64,000 bases of DNA, taken from assembly GCF_030814115.1 (NCBI RefSeq), contig NZ_JAUSUP010000003.1:158838-222837 (forward strand), given 5' to 3'. Positions 51,927 through 60,174 of the stretch are shown here, piece after piece. Every line of letters begins with the position of its first letter. Position 1 is the first letter of the stretch. The notes beneath the pieces are model-generated. The model was not told the origin of the DNA. It searched no databases and worked only from the letters and a program-made list of their open reading frames with translations. A program made the position numbers and the translations under genes. This DNA comes from Alkalibacillus filiformis. GTDB taxonomy: Bacteria > Bacillota > Bacilli > Bacillales > Alkalibacillaceae.

Positions 51927-53095
51927 TCGTCTGTTTCAAACATGTATTCTTTCTTCCTTGATTGTATATTCAGCACAAGGCCAATGGCAGCCATGTAAAC
52001 GAGTAATGACGTACCACCGTAACTTAAGAAAGGTAGTGGAAGTCCGGTTAGAGGTAAGAGCTGAATAGACATGCCGATATTTTGGAAGATTTGATAAGAG
52101 AACATACCGACGAAACCTACAGCTAAGTACGTACCGAATGGGTCACGACAAACGAGTGCAATTTGAATCATTCGATAAATCATTAAAAAGAACAAAATAA
52201 TAACGACGCTTGATCCGATAAAGCCGAATTGTTCAGCAATAGCAGTAAAAATCATGTCTGTATGGCGTTCAGGAATGTAAAGTTCAAAATTACCAATCCC
52301 TTTACCTGATAACTCACCTGAGCCGATGACTAACATTGAACGAATCACTTGCATGGCGGAACTTTGTTCATATAAATGAGGGTCTTGCCATGCTTGAATA
52401 CGATGAATCGCATGTCCGAATGGCGTATATTCATTGATAATGTCGATAAACTGTTCAGTGTATAAAAGGTACATCGCTGCAAGTGAAGCGCCAATTAAAG
52501 TAAAAATACCTAATATAACTAAAATAACTCGCCAACGAATACCAGAAATTAAAATTAAAAAGCCCATAATCGACATAATAACTAACGAAGATCCTAAGTC
52601 AGGCTGCATCGCTATTAATGCGAACGGCGGTAATGTTAACGCAACAATTTTTCCTAACAGCAATAAATCATATTGTAAATCTTTATGCGTCCACTTTTCA
52701 TTATGTGACGTAATAACATGTGCTAGGGCAATGACGAGAAACACTTTCATGAACTCTGATGGCTGTATAGAACCAATAGGTAAGTCATACCAACGAGTCG
52801 CTCCTAGTCGTGTGTCGCCCCAAACAAAGAGACCAGCTAGCATTAAGATTCCTAATATGTACACTGGCCAAGCAAGTTTGCGGTAACGATCAAAATCAAG
52901 AATCATAATTAACGCAATTCCAATTGTCCCTACTAGAAACCATATTAATTGCTGTAAATAGAAGTTATTATTGGCTAAATAACCTGGCAAATGAGGTTGT
53001 AATGTATATAACGTAAAACAGCTAATCGCAACTAAAGCTGTCATTATAAATATGAGAAATGTATCGAGTTTTTTTTCGTTTACAGTGTTGTCCAT
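51923..53095 (-). CDS. FtsW/RodA/SpoVE family glycosyltransferase
   Basis: A 390-residue membrane protein with about ten helices of the SEDS peptidoglycan glycosyltransferases. Motifs are QPSEFMKVFLVI, AMQPDLGSSLVI, PERHTDMIFTAI and the C-terminal GLPLPFLSYGG. It resembles RodA/FtsW paralogues; which role (elongation, division or sporulation) is not decided. It stands on its own, convergent with yjbO. The equivalent place in B. subtilis holds other genes. Confidence 0.88.
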   Translation of the reverse strand: MDNTVNEKKLDTFLIFIMTALVAISCFTLYTLQPHLPGYLANNNFYLQQLIWFLVGTIGIALIMILDFDRYRKLAWPVYILGILMLAGLFVWGDTRLGATRWYDLPIGSIQPSEFMKVFLVIALAHVITSHNEKWTHKDLQYDLLLLGKIVALTLPPFALIAMQPDLGSSLVIMSIMGFLILISGIRWRVILVILGIFTLIGASLAAMYLLYTEQFIDIINEYTPFGHAIHRIQAWQDPHLYEQSSAMQVIRSMLVIGSGELSGKGIGNFELYIPERHTDMIFTAIAEQFGFIGSSVVIILFFLMIYRMIQIALVCRDPFGTYLAVGFVGMFSYQIFQNIGMSIQLLPLTGLPLPFLSYGGTSLLVYMAAIGLVLNIQSRKKEYMFETDD

Positions 53096-53208
53096 GGATA
53101 TACTCCTTTAAAGTAATCATCTATTCTATTTTCGTGCATTTCAGTTAGTTCGTCAATGTGAACTCGTTAACAGTTTATGAAAGTTTTCAATTAATCTATA
53201 GAAAACAA

Positions 53209-53253
53209 TTGTATCTGTCGTCAATTTTATATAAAATAGTAGTAGGTACTAAT
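53209..53253 (+). promoter_or_regulatory. fabI promoter with FapR box
   Basis: TTGTAT (53209-53214), 17 bp, TAAAAT (53232-53237). AATAGTAGTAGGTACTAAT at 53235-53253 matches the FapR consensus at 16 of 19 positions, with an intact right half GGTACTAAT just after the -10. Confidence 0.78.
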
Positions 53254-53294
53254 AACAAATCATAATTTCTATGACTGACTAGGAGGTCAATCAA

Positions 53295-54071
53295 ATGAAT
53301 TTTTCATTAGAAGGTAAAACATATGTTGTAATGGGTGTAGCGAACAGACGTAGTATTGCTTGGGGGATTGCTCAAGCGTTACACGATGCAGGTGCACGTC
53401 TAATTTTCACTTATGCCAATGAACGTTTTGAGAAGCCTGTTCGTGATTTAGCAGAAACACTAGATCGTGATGACTCTCTATTTTATGAGTGTGATGTAAC
53501 AGATGATGATGCGATCAATACAACATTCGAAAATATTAAGAATGATGTAGGTGTCATTCATGGATTAGCGCACTGTATTGCATTTGCAAACCGTGATGAA
53601 CTTAAAGGCGAATTCATTGACACATCACGTGATGGCTTCTTACTAGCGCATAACATTAGTGCATTCTCATTAGCGGCAGTATCTCGTGCTGCTAAAGATG
53701 TTATGACAGAAGGCGGAAGCATCGTGACACTAACTTATTTAGGTGGCGAGCGTGTTGTTGAGAACTACAATGTTATGGGAGTCGCAAAAGCAAGCTTAGA
53801 TGCAACGATGAAATATGGAGCGAATGATTTAGGTAAGTATGGCATTCGTGTTAACGCGATTTCAGCTGGTCCAATCCGTACGTTATCAGCTAAAGGTGTT
53901 GGCGACTTTAACTCCATTCTACAAGAAATCGCTGATCGTGCACCATTACGTAAGCCGGTTACACAAGAGGAAGTGGGCGATGTCGCATACTTCTTAATGA
54001 GTGACCTATCACGTGGAATGACAGGTGAAATTTTACACGTTGATAGCGGTTATAGTATTTTAGGTCGATAA
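53295..54071 (+). CDS. fabI: Enoyl-ACP reductase FabI
   Basis: The NADH-dependent last step of each fatty-acid elongation round, and target of triclosan. The 258-residue SDR protein has VVMGVANRRSIAWGIA at the cofactor site, and the YNVMGVAK catalytic tyrosine and lysine. GPIRTLSAKGVGDF is the substrate loop. AGGAGG precedes the ATG. Like fabH-fabF it is behind a FapR box, and it precedes cotO as in B. subtilis. Confidence 0.95.
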   Translation: MNFSLEGKTYVVMGVANRRSIAWGIAQALHDAGARLIFTYANERFEKPVRDLAETLDRDDSLFYECDVTDDDAINTTFENIKNDVGVIHGLAHCIAFANRDELKGEFIDTSRDGFLLAHNISAFSLAAVSRAAKDVMTEGGSIVTLTYLGGERVVENYNVMGVAKASLDATMKYGANDLGKYGIRVNAISAGPIRTLSAKGVGDFNSILQEIADRAPLRKPVTQEEVGDVAYFLMSDLSRGMTGEILHVDSGYSILGR

Positions 54072-54084
54072 GATCTTTCAAAAG

Positions 54085-54125
54085 GTAAAGTGTTTTCAGA
54101 TGAGCTGAAAGCACTTTACTTTTTT
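54085..54125 (+). terminator. Terminator of fabI
   Basis: GTAAAGTGTTTTCAG/CTGAAAGCACTTTAC, 15 pairs with one G-U, then seven T. Confidence 0.9.
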
Positions 54126-54131
54126 ATGCTC

Positions 54132-54159
54132 ACTCCTCTAGGCATTTATGCATAAGATA
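54132..54159 (+). promoter_or_regulatory. Sigma-K-type promoter of cotO
   Basis: AC at 54132, a 17-nt spacer and GCATAAGATA (54150-54159), matching the sigma-K -10 GCATAnnnTA. The ATG follows 34 bp later. Confidence 0.55.
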
Positions 54160-54192
54160 AGGTGAAAAGAAGTCAAGAGAGGAGATTGACTC

Positions 54193-54579
54193 ATGCCAGA
54201 TCATAAAGTGAAGCCACCACTTTTATTTATTGCGCAAAACTCTGATCATAACCCTTCCGCTAAAGCACAAACATACTTTTATAGTAACAATGAAAATGTG
54301 GTAGACGATGAACCGAAAGAGGAAGGAAAGACGGAAAGCATTTCTTCTAAACGAAAGAAGTTTCAAGACATGTCAGTTGAAGAGCGACTAAGATACATGG
54401 TTGATATGCCTAGCATTCTTCCAAAAATGAAATGCGAAGTTCAAACTGACAATAACAAATATATTGGAACGATTGAGAAGTGTGATGAAGACATATTAAT
54501 GTTAAGAACGGTGGATCAAGGTTTTCGCGTGAAGATAAAACGAGGAGATATAGTAGACGTACAGTTAGTAGGTTTTTAG
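54193..54579 (+). CDS. cotO: Spore coat protein CotO
   Basis: A 128-residue coat morphogenetic protein. It starts with KVKPPLLFIAQ (CotO hallmark), has a disordered charged middle (about residues 30-58) and ends with MSVEERLRYMVDMPSILPKM followed by an Sm-like beta domain with IKRGDIVDVQLV. In B. subtilis CotO (YjbX) helps assemble the outer coat with CotH. It follows fabI in both genomes. A sigma-K promoter lies upstream. Confidence 0.85.
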   Translation: MPDHKVKPPLLFIAQNSDHNPSAKAQTYFYSNNENVVDDEPKEEGKTESISSKRKKFQDMSVEERLRYMVDMPSILPKMKCEVQTDNNKYIGTIEKCDEDILMLRTVDQGFRVKIKRGDIVDVQLVGF

Positions 54580-54587
54580 TTTAAAAG

Positions 54588-54624
54588 AAGGTAACTAGGC
54601 AGGAGACGCCTAGTTACCTTTTTA
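54588..54624 (+). terminator. Terminator of cotO
   Basis: AAGGTAACTAGGC/GCCTAGTTACCTT, 13 perfect pairs, 7-nt loop, T-run. Confidence 0.92.
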
Positions 54625-54658
54625 AAGGGAAAAAACTAATAGAACATGTTTACAAAAA

Positions 54659-54690
54659 AACGAGTCTGCTAATCATATAGCAGACTCGTT
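54659..54690 (-). terminator. Terminator of cotZ
   Basis: AACGAGTCTGCT/AGCAGACTCGTT, 12 perfect pairs. On the minus strand seven T follow. Confidence 0.9.
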
Positions 54691-54707
54691 TAATGTGCGC
54701 GGTAATA

Positions 54708-55166
54708 TTAAAGTGCGTTAATAGCTGGTAAACAAGTAACGTGGCAGAAGCATTCTAAATCAACCGTGATGCAAATACCTGTTGCGCGTAGGTTAGCGGT
54801 TTTTTGCTTAGTTGGATCCGGTGCGCCTGTATGCGAGTCAGAAGGGTCGCGTAATAACTCTAACGTTGCACAATTATCGTCATCGATGCTGTTAACACGG
54901 AAATAAAAGCTGTCTACAACAGTCTTTTGTTGATCATTGCGGACACCATACCCTTTAAATGGATCACATTTGCAGTATAGTAAAACAGGAACTGTATCTA
55001 AGCTGTTGGGTGCAGCAGTGTCACCTCGTAAATCTTGAATTGACTGTTCACAACTAATATCACAATCGTCATCGACAATATCATCTTGTGCATCAACGAT
55101 CTGGCGTAGAATATCGGCTACGCAGTTAGTATCTTCTTCAATACGACGCTTATCTCGACAAGTCAT
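54708..55166 (-). CDS. cotZ: Spore crust/coat protein CotY/CotZ family
   Basis: A 152-residue cysteine-rich outer-coat protein. It has a cluster of cysteines (CDISCEQSI, LYCKCDPFKGYGV, CFCHVTC) that can cross-link into hexameric sheets, as known for CotY/CotZ of the crust. The phrase SFYFRVNSIDDDNCATLELL is typical. The ATG at 55166 follows AAGGAG. CotY and CotZ are too alike to separate by reading; I use cotZ for position near cotO. Confidence 0.85.
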   Translation of the reverse strand: MTCRDKRRIEEDTNCVADILRQIVDAQDDIVDDDCDISCEQSIQDLRGDTAAPNSLDTVPVLLYCKCDPFKGYGVRNDQQKTVVDSFYFRVNSIDDDNCATLELLRDPSDSHTGAPDPTKQKTANLRATGICITVDLECFCHVTCLPAINAL

Positions 55167-55213
55167 AAGCAAACTCCTTTCTTATTGGTCAATATTGACT
55201 CTTGTTACGATAA

Positions 55214-55242
55214 TAATGTATGCATTTTACCTATATAGGTGT
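55214..55242 (-). promoter_or_regulatory. Sigma-K-type promoter of cotZ
   Basis: On the minus strand ACAC (55242-55239) is followed by a spacer and GCATACATTA (55223-55214), matching the sigma-K -10. It is 48 bp before the ATG. Confidence 0.6.
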
Positions 55243-55374
55243 GGGCATACGCCAAAAAAAGTTTCCAAGGTTAAATTAAATGAATTGGAAATTCTAGGGC
55301 ATCAACCTATGCTAATTTTTAAGTACTGAATATACTAGTTAACGAAACGCCTAACACTTAAAGGAGTGAAAAGC

Positions 55375-55593
55375 ATGTCCGATTCTAAAAAAGAAATCCA
55401 CGTACAGGACTTAATTATTAGAGCTGACAATGTTCATTTTGAGCCCTCTGAAAGAGAATCTCACCCATGGTTTGGCCCTCGTATGATGGATGAAGAGCCC
55501 CGTCATGAGGAAATGATGTCAGAAGATGAAGAAATGAAAGATGACGATCAAGACGATGGTGAAGAGAGACGTCCACCATTTTTCTGGATCTAA
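55375..55593 (+). CDS. Small acidic protein next to coat genes, unknown
   Basis: A 72-residue protein with a helical first half (HVQDLIIRADNVHFEPS), the phrase HPWFGPRMMDEEP, then a run of aspartate, glutamate and methionine, and a C-terminus RRPPFFWI. AAAGGAG precedes the ATG by eight bases. Acidic and short, with no membrane segment. By position between cotZ and other small genes it may be a coat or spore protein, which is inference. Confidence 0.6.
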   Translation: MSDSKKEIHVQDLIIRADNVHFEPSERESHPWFGPRMMDEEPRHEEMMSEDEEMKDDDQDDGEERRPPFFWI

Positions 55594-55602
55594 TCGGAAC
55601 AT

Positions 55603-55634
55603 AGGAACTCGGGTTTAGTCCGAGTTCCTTTTTT
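55603..55634 (+). terminator. Terminator after the acidic protein gene
   Basis: AGGAACTCGG/CCGAGTTCCT, ten perfect pairs, then six T. Confidence 0.92.
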
Positions 55635-55677
55635 ATAGGACTTGATTCTTGATAAAGAACTTAAACCGACCGATTTT

Positions 55678-55696
55678 TTATAAAAATATTTTATAA
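55678..55696. promoter_or_regulatory. AT-rich inverted repeat TTATAAAA-ATA-TTTTATAA
   Basis: Perfect 8-bp arms lie 44 bp before the 55740 gene. It resembles PerR/Fur-like boxes loosely but the spacing differs. May overlap a promoter -10. Confidence 0.3.
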
Positions 55697-55739
55697 CGAA
55701 CAAAGTTAGACAAATTTTTTGAAAAAGGTGTGATAATCT

Positions 55740-55931
55740 ATGCCTGACCGATTCATTCTCCTAATGAACCATTTGAAACAATTGACTAAACAATTAAATC
55801 AGTCACCTCAACAAAAATACGACAAACAGACAAGTGAATTTTATAAGTGGGAGAAAATGTTAGAAGGTGATGCGCAAAAGATTGAAAAGTGGATGGCAGA
55901 TTTAGAGAAGAAAATCGACAAACCGAAGTAA
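55740..55931 (+). CDS. Small helical protein, unknown
   Basis: A 63-residue charged protein, predicted almost all helical (coiled coil likely from FYKWEKMLEGDAQKIEKWMADLEKK). AAGGTGTG precedes the ATG at a slightly long distance. It has no signal peptide or membrane segment. No family is recognised. It lies among small genes between cotZ and the metallo-beta-lactamase gene. Confidence 0.55.
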   Translation: MPDRFILLMNHLKQLTKQLNQSPQQKYDKQTSEFYKWEKMLEGDAQKIEKWMADLEKKIDKPK

Positions 55932-55994
55932 CCATAAACGAATAAGTATAAGTAAAAACGGGAATAGGACTAATATAAGAAGGAGGTTGATCAT

Positions 55995-56309
55995 ATGGGA
56001 TACATTTTGCCAGTTGGTCAACATCAATATAGTCAATACCATCAACGAGTAGCTGGTGAAAAGAAGTCTCCATTCGTAATCGAAAGACCATTTCGTGTAG
56101 AATTAGAGACAAGGCGTAAACATCCGTTTGAATATGCTGAAGAAAGAAGAAGAATGAGTTTACGTTATAACAATCAAAACAGTCCTAAAAATAGTGAACA
56201 AGCAGAAACTGCGCAACTTTATACACCAGGGTCTATTACGAGTCATTCAGCTGAGAGAAATTTTTCTAAAATAACAGGAAAAGGTCAATACTTTAGCGAA
56301 AGCATTTAA
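55995..56309 (+). CDS. Small basic protein starting MGYILPV, unknown
   Basis: A 104-residue protein with MGYILPVGQHQYSQYHQRVA at its start, followed by a basic middle (LETRRKHPFEYAEERRRM) and a disordered polar tail. The MGYILP start is a conserved opening seen in small proteins of several bacilli (from memory), function not known. AGGAGG precedes the ATG. It is 35 nt before the hydrolase gene and may share its transcript. Confidence 0.6.
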   Translation: MGYILPVGQHQYSQYHQRVAGEKKSPFVIERPFRVELETRRKHPFEYAEERRRMSLRYNNQNSPKNSEQAETAQLYTPGSITSHSAERNFSKITGKGQYFSESI

Positions 56310-56344
56310 AATAAGACAGTCCGCTAAAGAAAGGATTCTAGTCT

Positions 56345-57241
56345 ATGAAAATGAATCGATTAAATAATCATTGTTATTACTTCTCAAGCTCCGTCAATGT
56401 TGGGTATGTGCATGAGGGGAATCAAGGGTTGATCATTGATGCTGCCATTGACCAGTCGGCTATTCGAAAAGTCGTGCGTCAATTAGAAGAAGCAGAACTT
56501 CCAATTACCCATCTGTTTATTTCACATGCCCATGCAGATCATTATGGCGGGGCTGCTTATTTAAAAAAGCATTATAATGTAAAAGTCATTGCACCTAGAT
56601 TAGAAGCGGCGATCGTTGAAAATCCGATTATTGAGCCGATTTATATGTTTCAAGGTAATACACCGGTTCAGGAATTGAGGAACAAGTTTTTAGAAGGGCC
56701 GCCAGTTGAAGTAGATTTAGTAGTTGATGAAGGTGAACAGAGTATAGATGGGTTTAATTTAGAGTTCATTGCAACTCCAGGGCATAGCTATCACCAACTT
56801 GCCCTTGCAACAAACGGCATATTGTATGCAGCCGATAGTTATTTTGGTAAAAAAGAGTTAGACAAGCATAAAATTCCCTATATTACGTGTGCGAAAGACA
56901 CGATTGAAAGCCTAGAAAAAATTAAAGATAAAGAGTATGATGGCGCAGTACCAGGGCATGGACCTTATGAAGAAGACTTCCAAGATACGATTCAATACAA
57001 TATTGATTACCACCAAGACATTTTAAGTACAGTGAAAGAAATGCTTGACCGATCCGCACATGGTTTATCTCATGAAGATATCGTGTCGTTTATGTGTGCT
57101 CGATATGATGTTAAAGCTGATCAACTATCCATGTTTATGCTGTTTAGAACCGCTGTATCTGCATACGTAAAAGCATTAGTTGAAGAGAATAAAGCTGAGT
57201 TTGAGGTTGAAAATTTTCGTGTTATGATCAAATCAATTTAA
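56345..57241 (+). CDS. Metallo-beta-lactamase-fold hydrolase
   Basis: A 298-residue protein with the zinc motif SHAHADHYGGA (about residues 60-70), the downstream histidines in TPGHSYHQL and the final GHGP motif. Substrates in this fold range widely (thioesters, lactones, phosphodiesters), so none is assigned. An AAAGGA site precedes the ATG. It lies in a run of small genes and ends before the convergent DUF421 gene. Confidence 0.8.
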   Translation: MKMNRLNNHCYYFSSSVNVGYVHEGNQGLIIDAAIDQSAIRKVVRQLEEAELPITHLFISHAHADHYGGAAYLKKHYNVKVIAPRLEAAIVENPIIEPIYMFQGNTPVQELRNKFLEGPPVEVDLVVDEGEQSIDGFNLEFIATPGHSYHQLALATNGILYAADSYFGKKELDKHKIPYITCAKDTIESLEKIKDKEYDGAVPGHGPYEEDFQDTIQYNIDYHQDILSTVKEMLDRSAHGLSHEDIVSFMCARYDVKADQLSMFMLFRTAVSAYVKALVEENKAEFEVENFRVMIKSI

Positions 57242-57281
57242 AAAGTCGCCCTTTAGTTGGACGACTTCTACATGAGAGTTT

Positions 57282-57318
57282 AAAAGGGGCTAGTATGGCA
57301 TGACATACAGCCCCTTTT
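57282..57318. terminator. Hairpin overlapping the DUF421 gene end
   Basis: AAAAGGGGCT/AGCCCCTTTT, ten perfect pairs around a 17-nt loop that holds the last codons of DUF421. Likely a shared terminator. Confidence 0.7.
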
Positions 57319-57976
57319 CTTGTGTCCACTCAGCGTACATAATGTCTTGAATGGTTAACCCTTGTTGTTCGACTTCTTTTTCAACATCTTCTAAGTCCCA
57401 TGATATTTCTTTCAAATTTTCTTCAACGATCTCACCGTCTGAAATGATTGAAATTGGTAGTTCAACACTTTTTGGTGTTTGATTCAATATTTCATTTGTT
57501 GGTAATTGGTGGATAAATTTCTTAAGGACATTAACTGTACCGTTTGTCTCAAGTACGGCATACTCTACTTCTTGGATTGAAAAGACGTTTTTGTCTCTTA
57601 ATAAATGCATGAATTGGTTCATATCAAGTTTTGCATTTTTAAGTAAGTCCTTCTGAATTTCTCCTCGACGGACAATCAGAGATGGTGAACCTTCAAGAGG
57701 CTTGCGTGTTTTTCGAAATTTGTTAGTGATCGCTTCGATTGAATATAGCAATGTCCCCCATAAAGTAACAGCAAACAAGATCATACTAATACCAATCTCT
57801 TTGTCATAAAGCGCATTACCAATTAATTCACCTAGGATAATGGCTGCAATAAAATCAAAAGGGGTTATTTGTGTAATTTGCGACTTACCTAGCACTTTAG
57901 TTAATGCGAATAAAGCGGCAAATCCAACGATAGTTTCCATAGTAATTCGAACAAAATCCATTGGTTCAGTGCCCAA
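57290..57976 (-). CDS. DUF421 membrane protein (YetF family)
   Basis: A 228-residue protein with three N-terminal membrane helices (FAALFALTKVLGKSQI and ITPFDFIAAIILGELIG) and a soluble DUF421 domain (SPSLIVRRGEIQKDLLKNAKLDMNQFMHLLR). DUF421 proteins of bacilli include YetF, tied to spore germination efficiency in some species. GGGAG lies eight bases before the TTG at 57976; a GTG one codon earlier is also possible. Confidence 0.85.
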   Translation of the reverse strand: MGTEPMDFVRITMETIVGFAALFALTKVLGKSQITQITPFDFIAAIILGELIGNALYDKEIGISMILFAVTLWGTLLYSIEAITNKFRKTRKPLEGSPSLIVRRGEIQKDLLKNAKLDMNQFMHLLRDKNVFSIQEVEYAVLETNGTVNVLKKFIHQLPTNEILNQTPKSVELPISIISDGEIVEENLKEISWDLEDVEKEVEQQGLTIQDIMYAEWTQEKGLYVMPY

Positions 57977-58132
57977 CACAAAAACTCCCTTCATTACATG
58001 TCATCAATATTATTTGAAGGCTAGGTTTTTTCATGCATTTAAGTGAGAGTGAATTTTAGTTGGTTAGTATATATTTTTTAACTGAACTCAACCTATAACT
58101 AATGGCACCAATAGAGGAAGGGGGAAGTGGCT

Positions 58133-58222
58133 GTGAATATGCAAGGGAAAATGACGATAATATTAGTCCTTGTTGGGTCTGCACTCGCTATTTTTTGGCT
58201 AGGATATCATTTACTTATTTGA
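58133..58222 (+). CDS. Very short membrane peptide (29 residues)
   Basis: A GTG start after GGGGGAA opens a frame of 29 codons, MNMQGKMTIILVLVGSALAI and on, a single membrane helix ending WLGYHLLI. A strong ribosome site and a terminator directly behind it argue for a real gene. Similar tiny membrane proteins are made in sporulating bacilli. Function is unknown. Confidence 0.55.
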   Translation: MNMQGKMTIILVLVGSALAIFWLGYHLLI

Positions 58223-58234
58223 TTATATAAAAAA

Positions 58235-58260
58235 TAAAACCGCCATTATTGGCGGTTTTA
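58235..58260. terminator. Bidirectional terminator
   Basis: TAAAACCGCCA/TGGCGGTTTTA, 11 perfect pairs and a 4-nt loop, between the short membrane gene and yjcF. Confidence 0.92.
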
Positions 58261-58261
58261 T

Positions 58262-58690
58262 TTATAAATCTTTTACCATTGTCACGTGTGGGATCCCAGC
58301 ATCCATAAATTCATCCGAGACTGTTTCATAACCGAGTTTTTTATAAAAATCTTCAGCGTAAGTTTGCGCGTTTAGTTTCGATTTCGTGTAACCTTTAGAA
58401 CGAATGACATCTTCCATTGCTAAAATAATGTCTCGTCCAAACCCGTTGCCACGCTCTTCTTCTAATACAGCAATACGCTCTAATTTTCCAAACTCATCGA
58501 CAAAACGTAGGCGGCTTGCTGCAACTGGGCGTCTTTCTAACGTGTAGCCCACAAAATGAGTGGCATGGTCATCGTGTTCGTCCATTTCTTCTTCAAGTGG
58601 TACATTTTGTTCCTCAACGAAGACGATTTTACGAATATCAAAGGCTTCGTCTTTCTGTCTTTTCGTTTCAACTTCTTGCACGTTTATCAT
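58262..58690 (-). CDS. yjcF: GNAT acetyltransferase YjcF
   Basis: A 142-residue GNAT enzyme. It starts with the RKIVFVEEQNVPLEEEMDEHD pattern, continues with RLERIAVLEEERGNGFGRDII (acetyl-CoA loop), and ends DFYKKLGYETVSDEFMDAGI. The ElaA/YjcF subgroup fits best. It is the last of the yjcH-yjcG-yjcF set on the minus strand, only 5 nt after yjcG. Confidence 0.85.
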   Translation of the reverse strand: MINVQEVETKRQKDEAFDIRKIVFVEEQNVPLEEEMDEHDDHATHFVGYTLERRPVAASRLRFVDEFGKLERIAVLEEERGNGFGRDIILAMEDVIRSKGYTKSKLNAQTYAEDFYKKLGYETVSDEFMDAGIPHVTMVKDL

Positions 58691-58695
58691 GAATC

Positions 58696-59217
58696 TTACT
58701 CCTTACCAAACTTAAATGTTTCATGTACAGTCCAAGCCCCGTCATCTAGTTGATAAAGTAACTGGAAGCGATCAACTGTATCTTTTAAATCAAATTCTGA
58801 AAGTCTTAAACTGCCATATACGTCAGAGTGTTCATCTTCTGATAACTCTTGACTGATTGTGATATGCGGCACGAACTTATGCTCACGCTCTTGAGGGAAT
58901 GGTTCCTCATGCATTTTGTTACTTAAATAAGTTAAATCATCATTCTCTTCAATTTTTAAATAAACTGTGTGTGTAATTGGACTAAATGAACTTACACGAT
59001 TAATTTCGATATCAAAAGGGTCCATTTCATCTGCAAGCTTTTGACAAGCATCTTCAACCTGTTTAATTTCATCTTCTGTAGCTTGAAAACGTTCTTTTAA
59101 CGTAATGTGTGGTGGAATTAATGAATAACGTGGGTCATACCTCATTCTGTATGAGTTTGCTACATCTTGTATGTGTTTTGATGGAAAAATAGCAATTCCA
59201 TAAGTCACTGGTGTCAT
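58696..59217 (-). CDS. yjcG: 2'-5' RNA ligase-like phosphoesterase YjcG
   Basis: A 173-residue two-histidine phosphoesterase. It has the two HxT motifs, IPPHITLKERF (about residue 36) and FVPHITISQEL (about residue 117), that define the 2H fold. B. subtilis YjcG is the homologue. It may act on RNA 2',3'-cyclic ends, but the substrate has not been shown. It is 108 bp downstream of yjcH. Confidence 0.88.
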   Translation of the reverse strand: MTPVTYGIAIFPSKHIQDVANSYRMRYDPRYSLIPPHITLKERFQATEDEIKQVEDACQKLADEMDPFDIEINRVSSFSPITHTVYLKIEENDDLTYLSNKMHEEPFPQEREHKFVPHITISQELSEDEHSDVYGSLRLSEFDLKDTVDRFQLLYQLDDGAWTVHETFKFGKE

Positions 59218-59325
59218 GAATAAATCCCTCCATATTTCAATAAGTATTTTCCGATAAGACTGATTAACAAAGTATAGATTATATTATAACAGAAAAACCT
59301 TGGAAAAATCGCCCCTATAATGTGC

Positions 59326-60051
59326 CTATTTTCCGAAAATATTTTCAATTGCGTTTGGTAAGTCTTTCTGCCACTGTTTCCATGTGTGTTTTCCTTCTAA
59401 CTCTTTATAAGTATAGTCGGAAACACGTTCTTCTAGAAGTTTGTTCATCTCACGGTTCGGATTCAAAAAGTCATCAATATCTCCATAAGTCGTTTCTACT
59501 TCTTCCTCATCTAAACCAATCGTATGATATAGGGACATCGTTTCAATTTCATCTGTTTCTTTAATGAGCTTTTCGACACGCTCATCATAATAAGGTGACT
59601 GCATAATAACTTTTCCGAATGTGTTCGGATACTTTAAAGCAGTCATTAAAGATACGGTTCCACCTAAAGAGTCCCCCATTAATGCTCTGCATGACTTCAC
59701 ATGATAACTCGGCAATTCTTTATCTAAAACAGGAACGACTTCAAAGCGTAAAAACTTCATATAGTTTTCCTGTTGTTCACTTTCTGGATGATATTTGTGC
59801 CAACGATCGTCACGATCTTTATAGTGGATGCCACAAAAAATGGTGTTCTCAATTTTGCCTTCTTTATGCAACTTGTCACTCACTGTTGCTAAACGCCCAA
59901 GTTGATAATAATCATCACCATCTTGCACGATGCATAAGTGGTACTTGTAAAGCGTTGAATAATTTTCAGGTCGGTAAATATTTATCGTGAACGTTTCATT
60001 CATATATTCACTCTCAATTTCACGTTCAACCATTGAACCATCTCTAGCCAA
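59326..60051 (-). CDS. yjcH: Alpha/beta-hydrolase esterase YjcH
   Basis: A 241-residue putative esterase (esterase-D type). The nucleophile motif is MGDSLGGTVS (about residue 128), with the acid in YGDIDDF and histidine in LEGKHTWKQW. The start IEYMNETFTINIYRPENYS resembles enterochelin esterase-like proteins. A TTG at 60051 is eight bases after GGAGG. First of the yjcH-yjcG-yjcF set. Confidence 0.85.
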   Translation of the reverse strand: MARDGSMVEREIESEYMNETFTINIYRPENYSTLYKYHLCIVQDGDDYYQLGRLATVSDKLHKEGKIENTIFCGIHYKDRDDRWHKYHPESEQQENYMKFLRFEVVPVLDKELPSYHVKSCRALMGDSLGGTVSLMTALKYPNTFGKVIMQSPYYDERVEKLIKETDEIETMSLYHTIGLDEEEVETTYGDIDDFLNPNREMNKLLEERVSDYTYKELEGKHTWKQWQKDLPNAIENIFGK

Positions 60052-60174
60052 GTTCGATACCTCCAGTTGTAGTTGGTCTTGTTTTATTTTACCACATATA
60101 AATAAAATCGCGAATTTTACGATTTGTCCAACTCCTTGCGCGTGGTATAATTAGGAAAAAGGAGGAGGAGAAGG

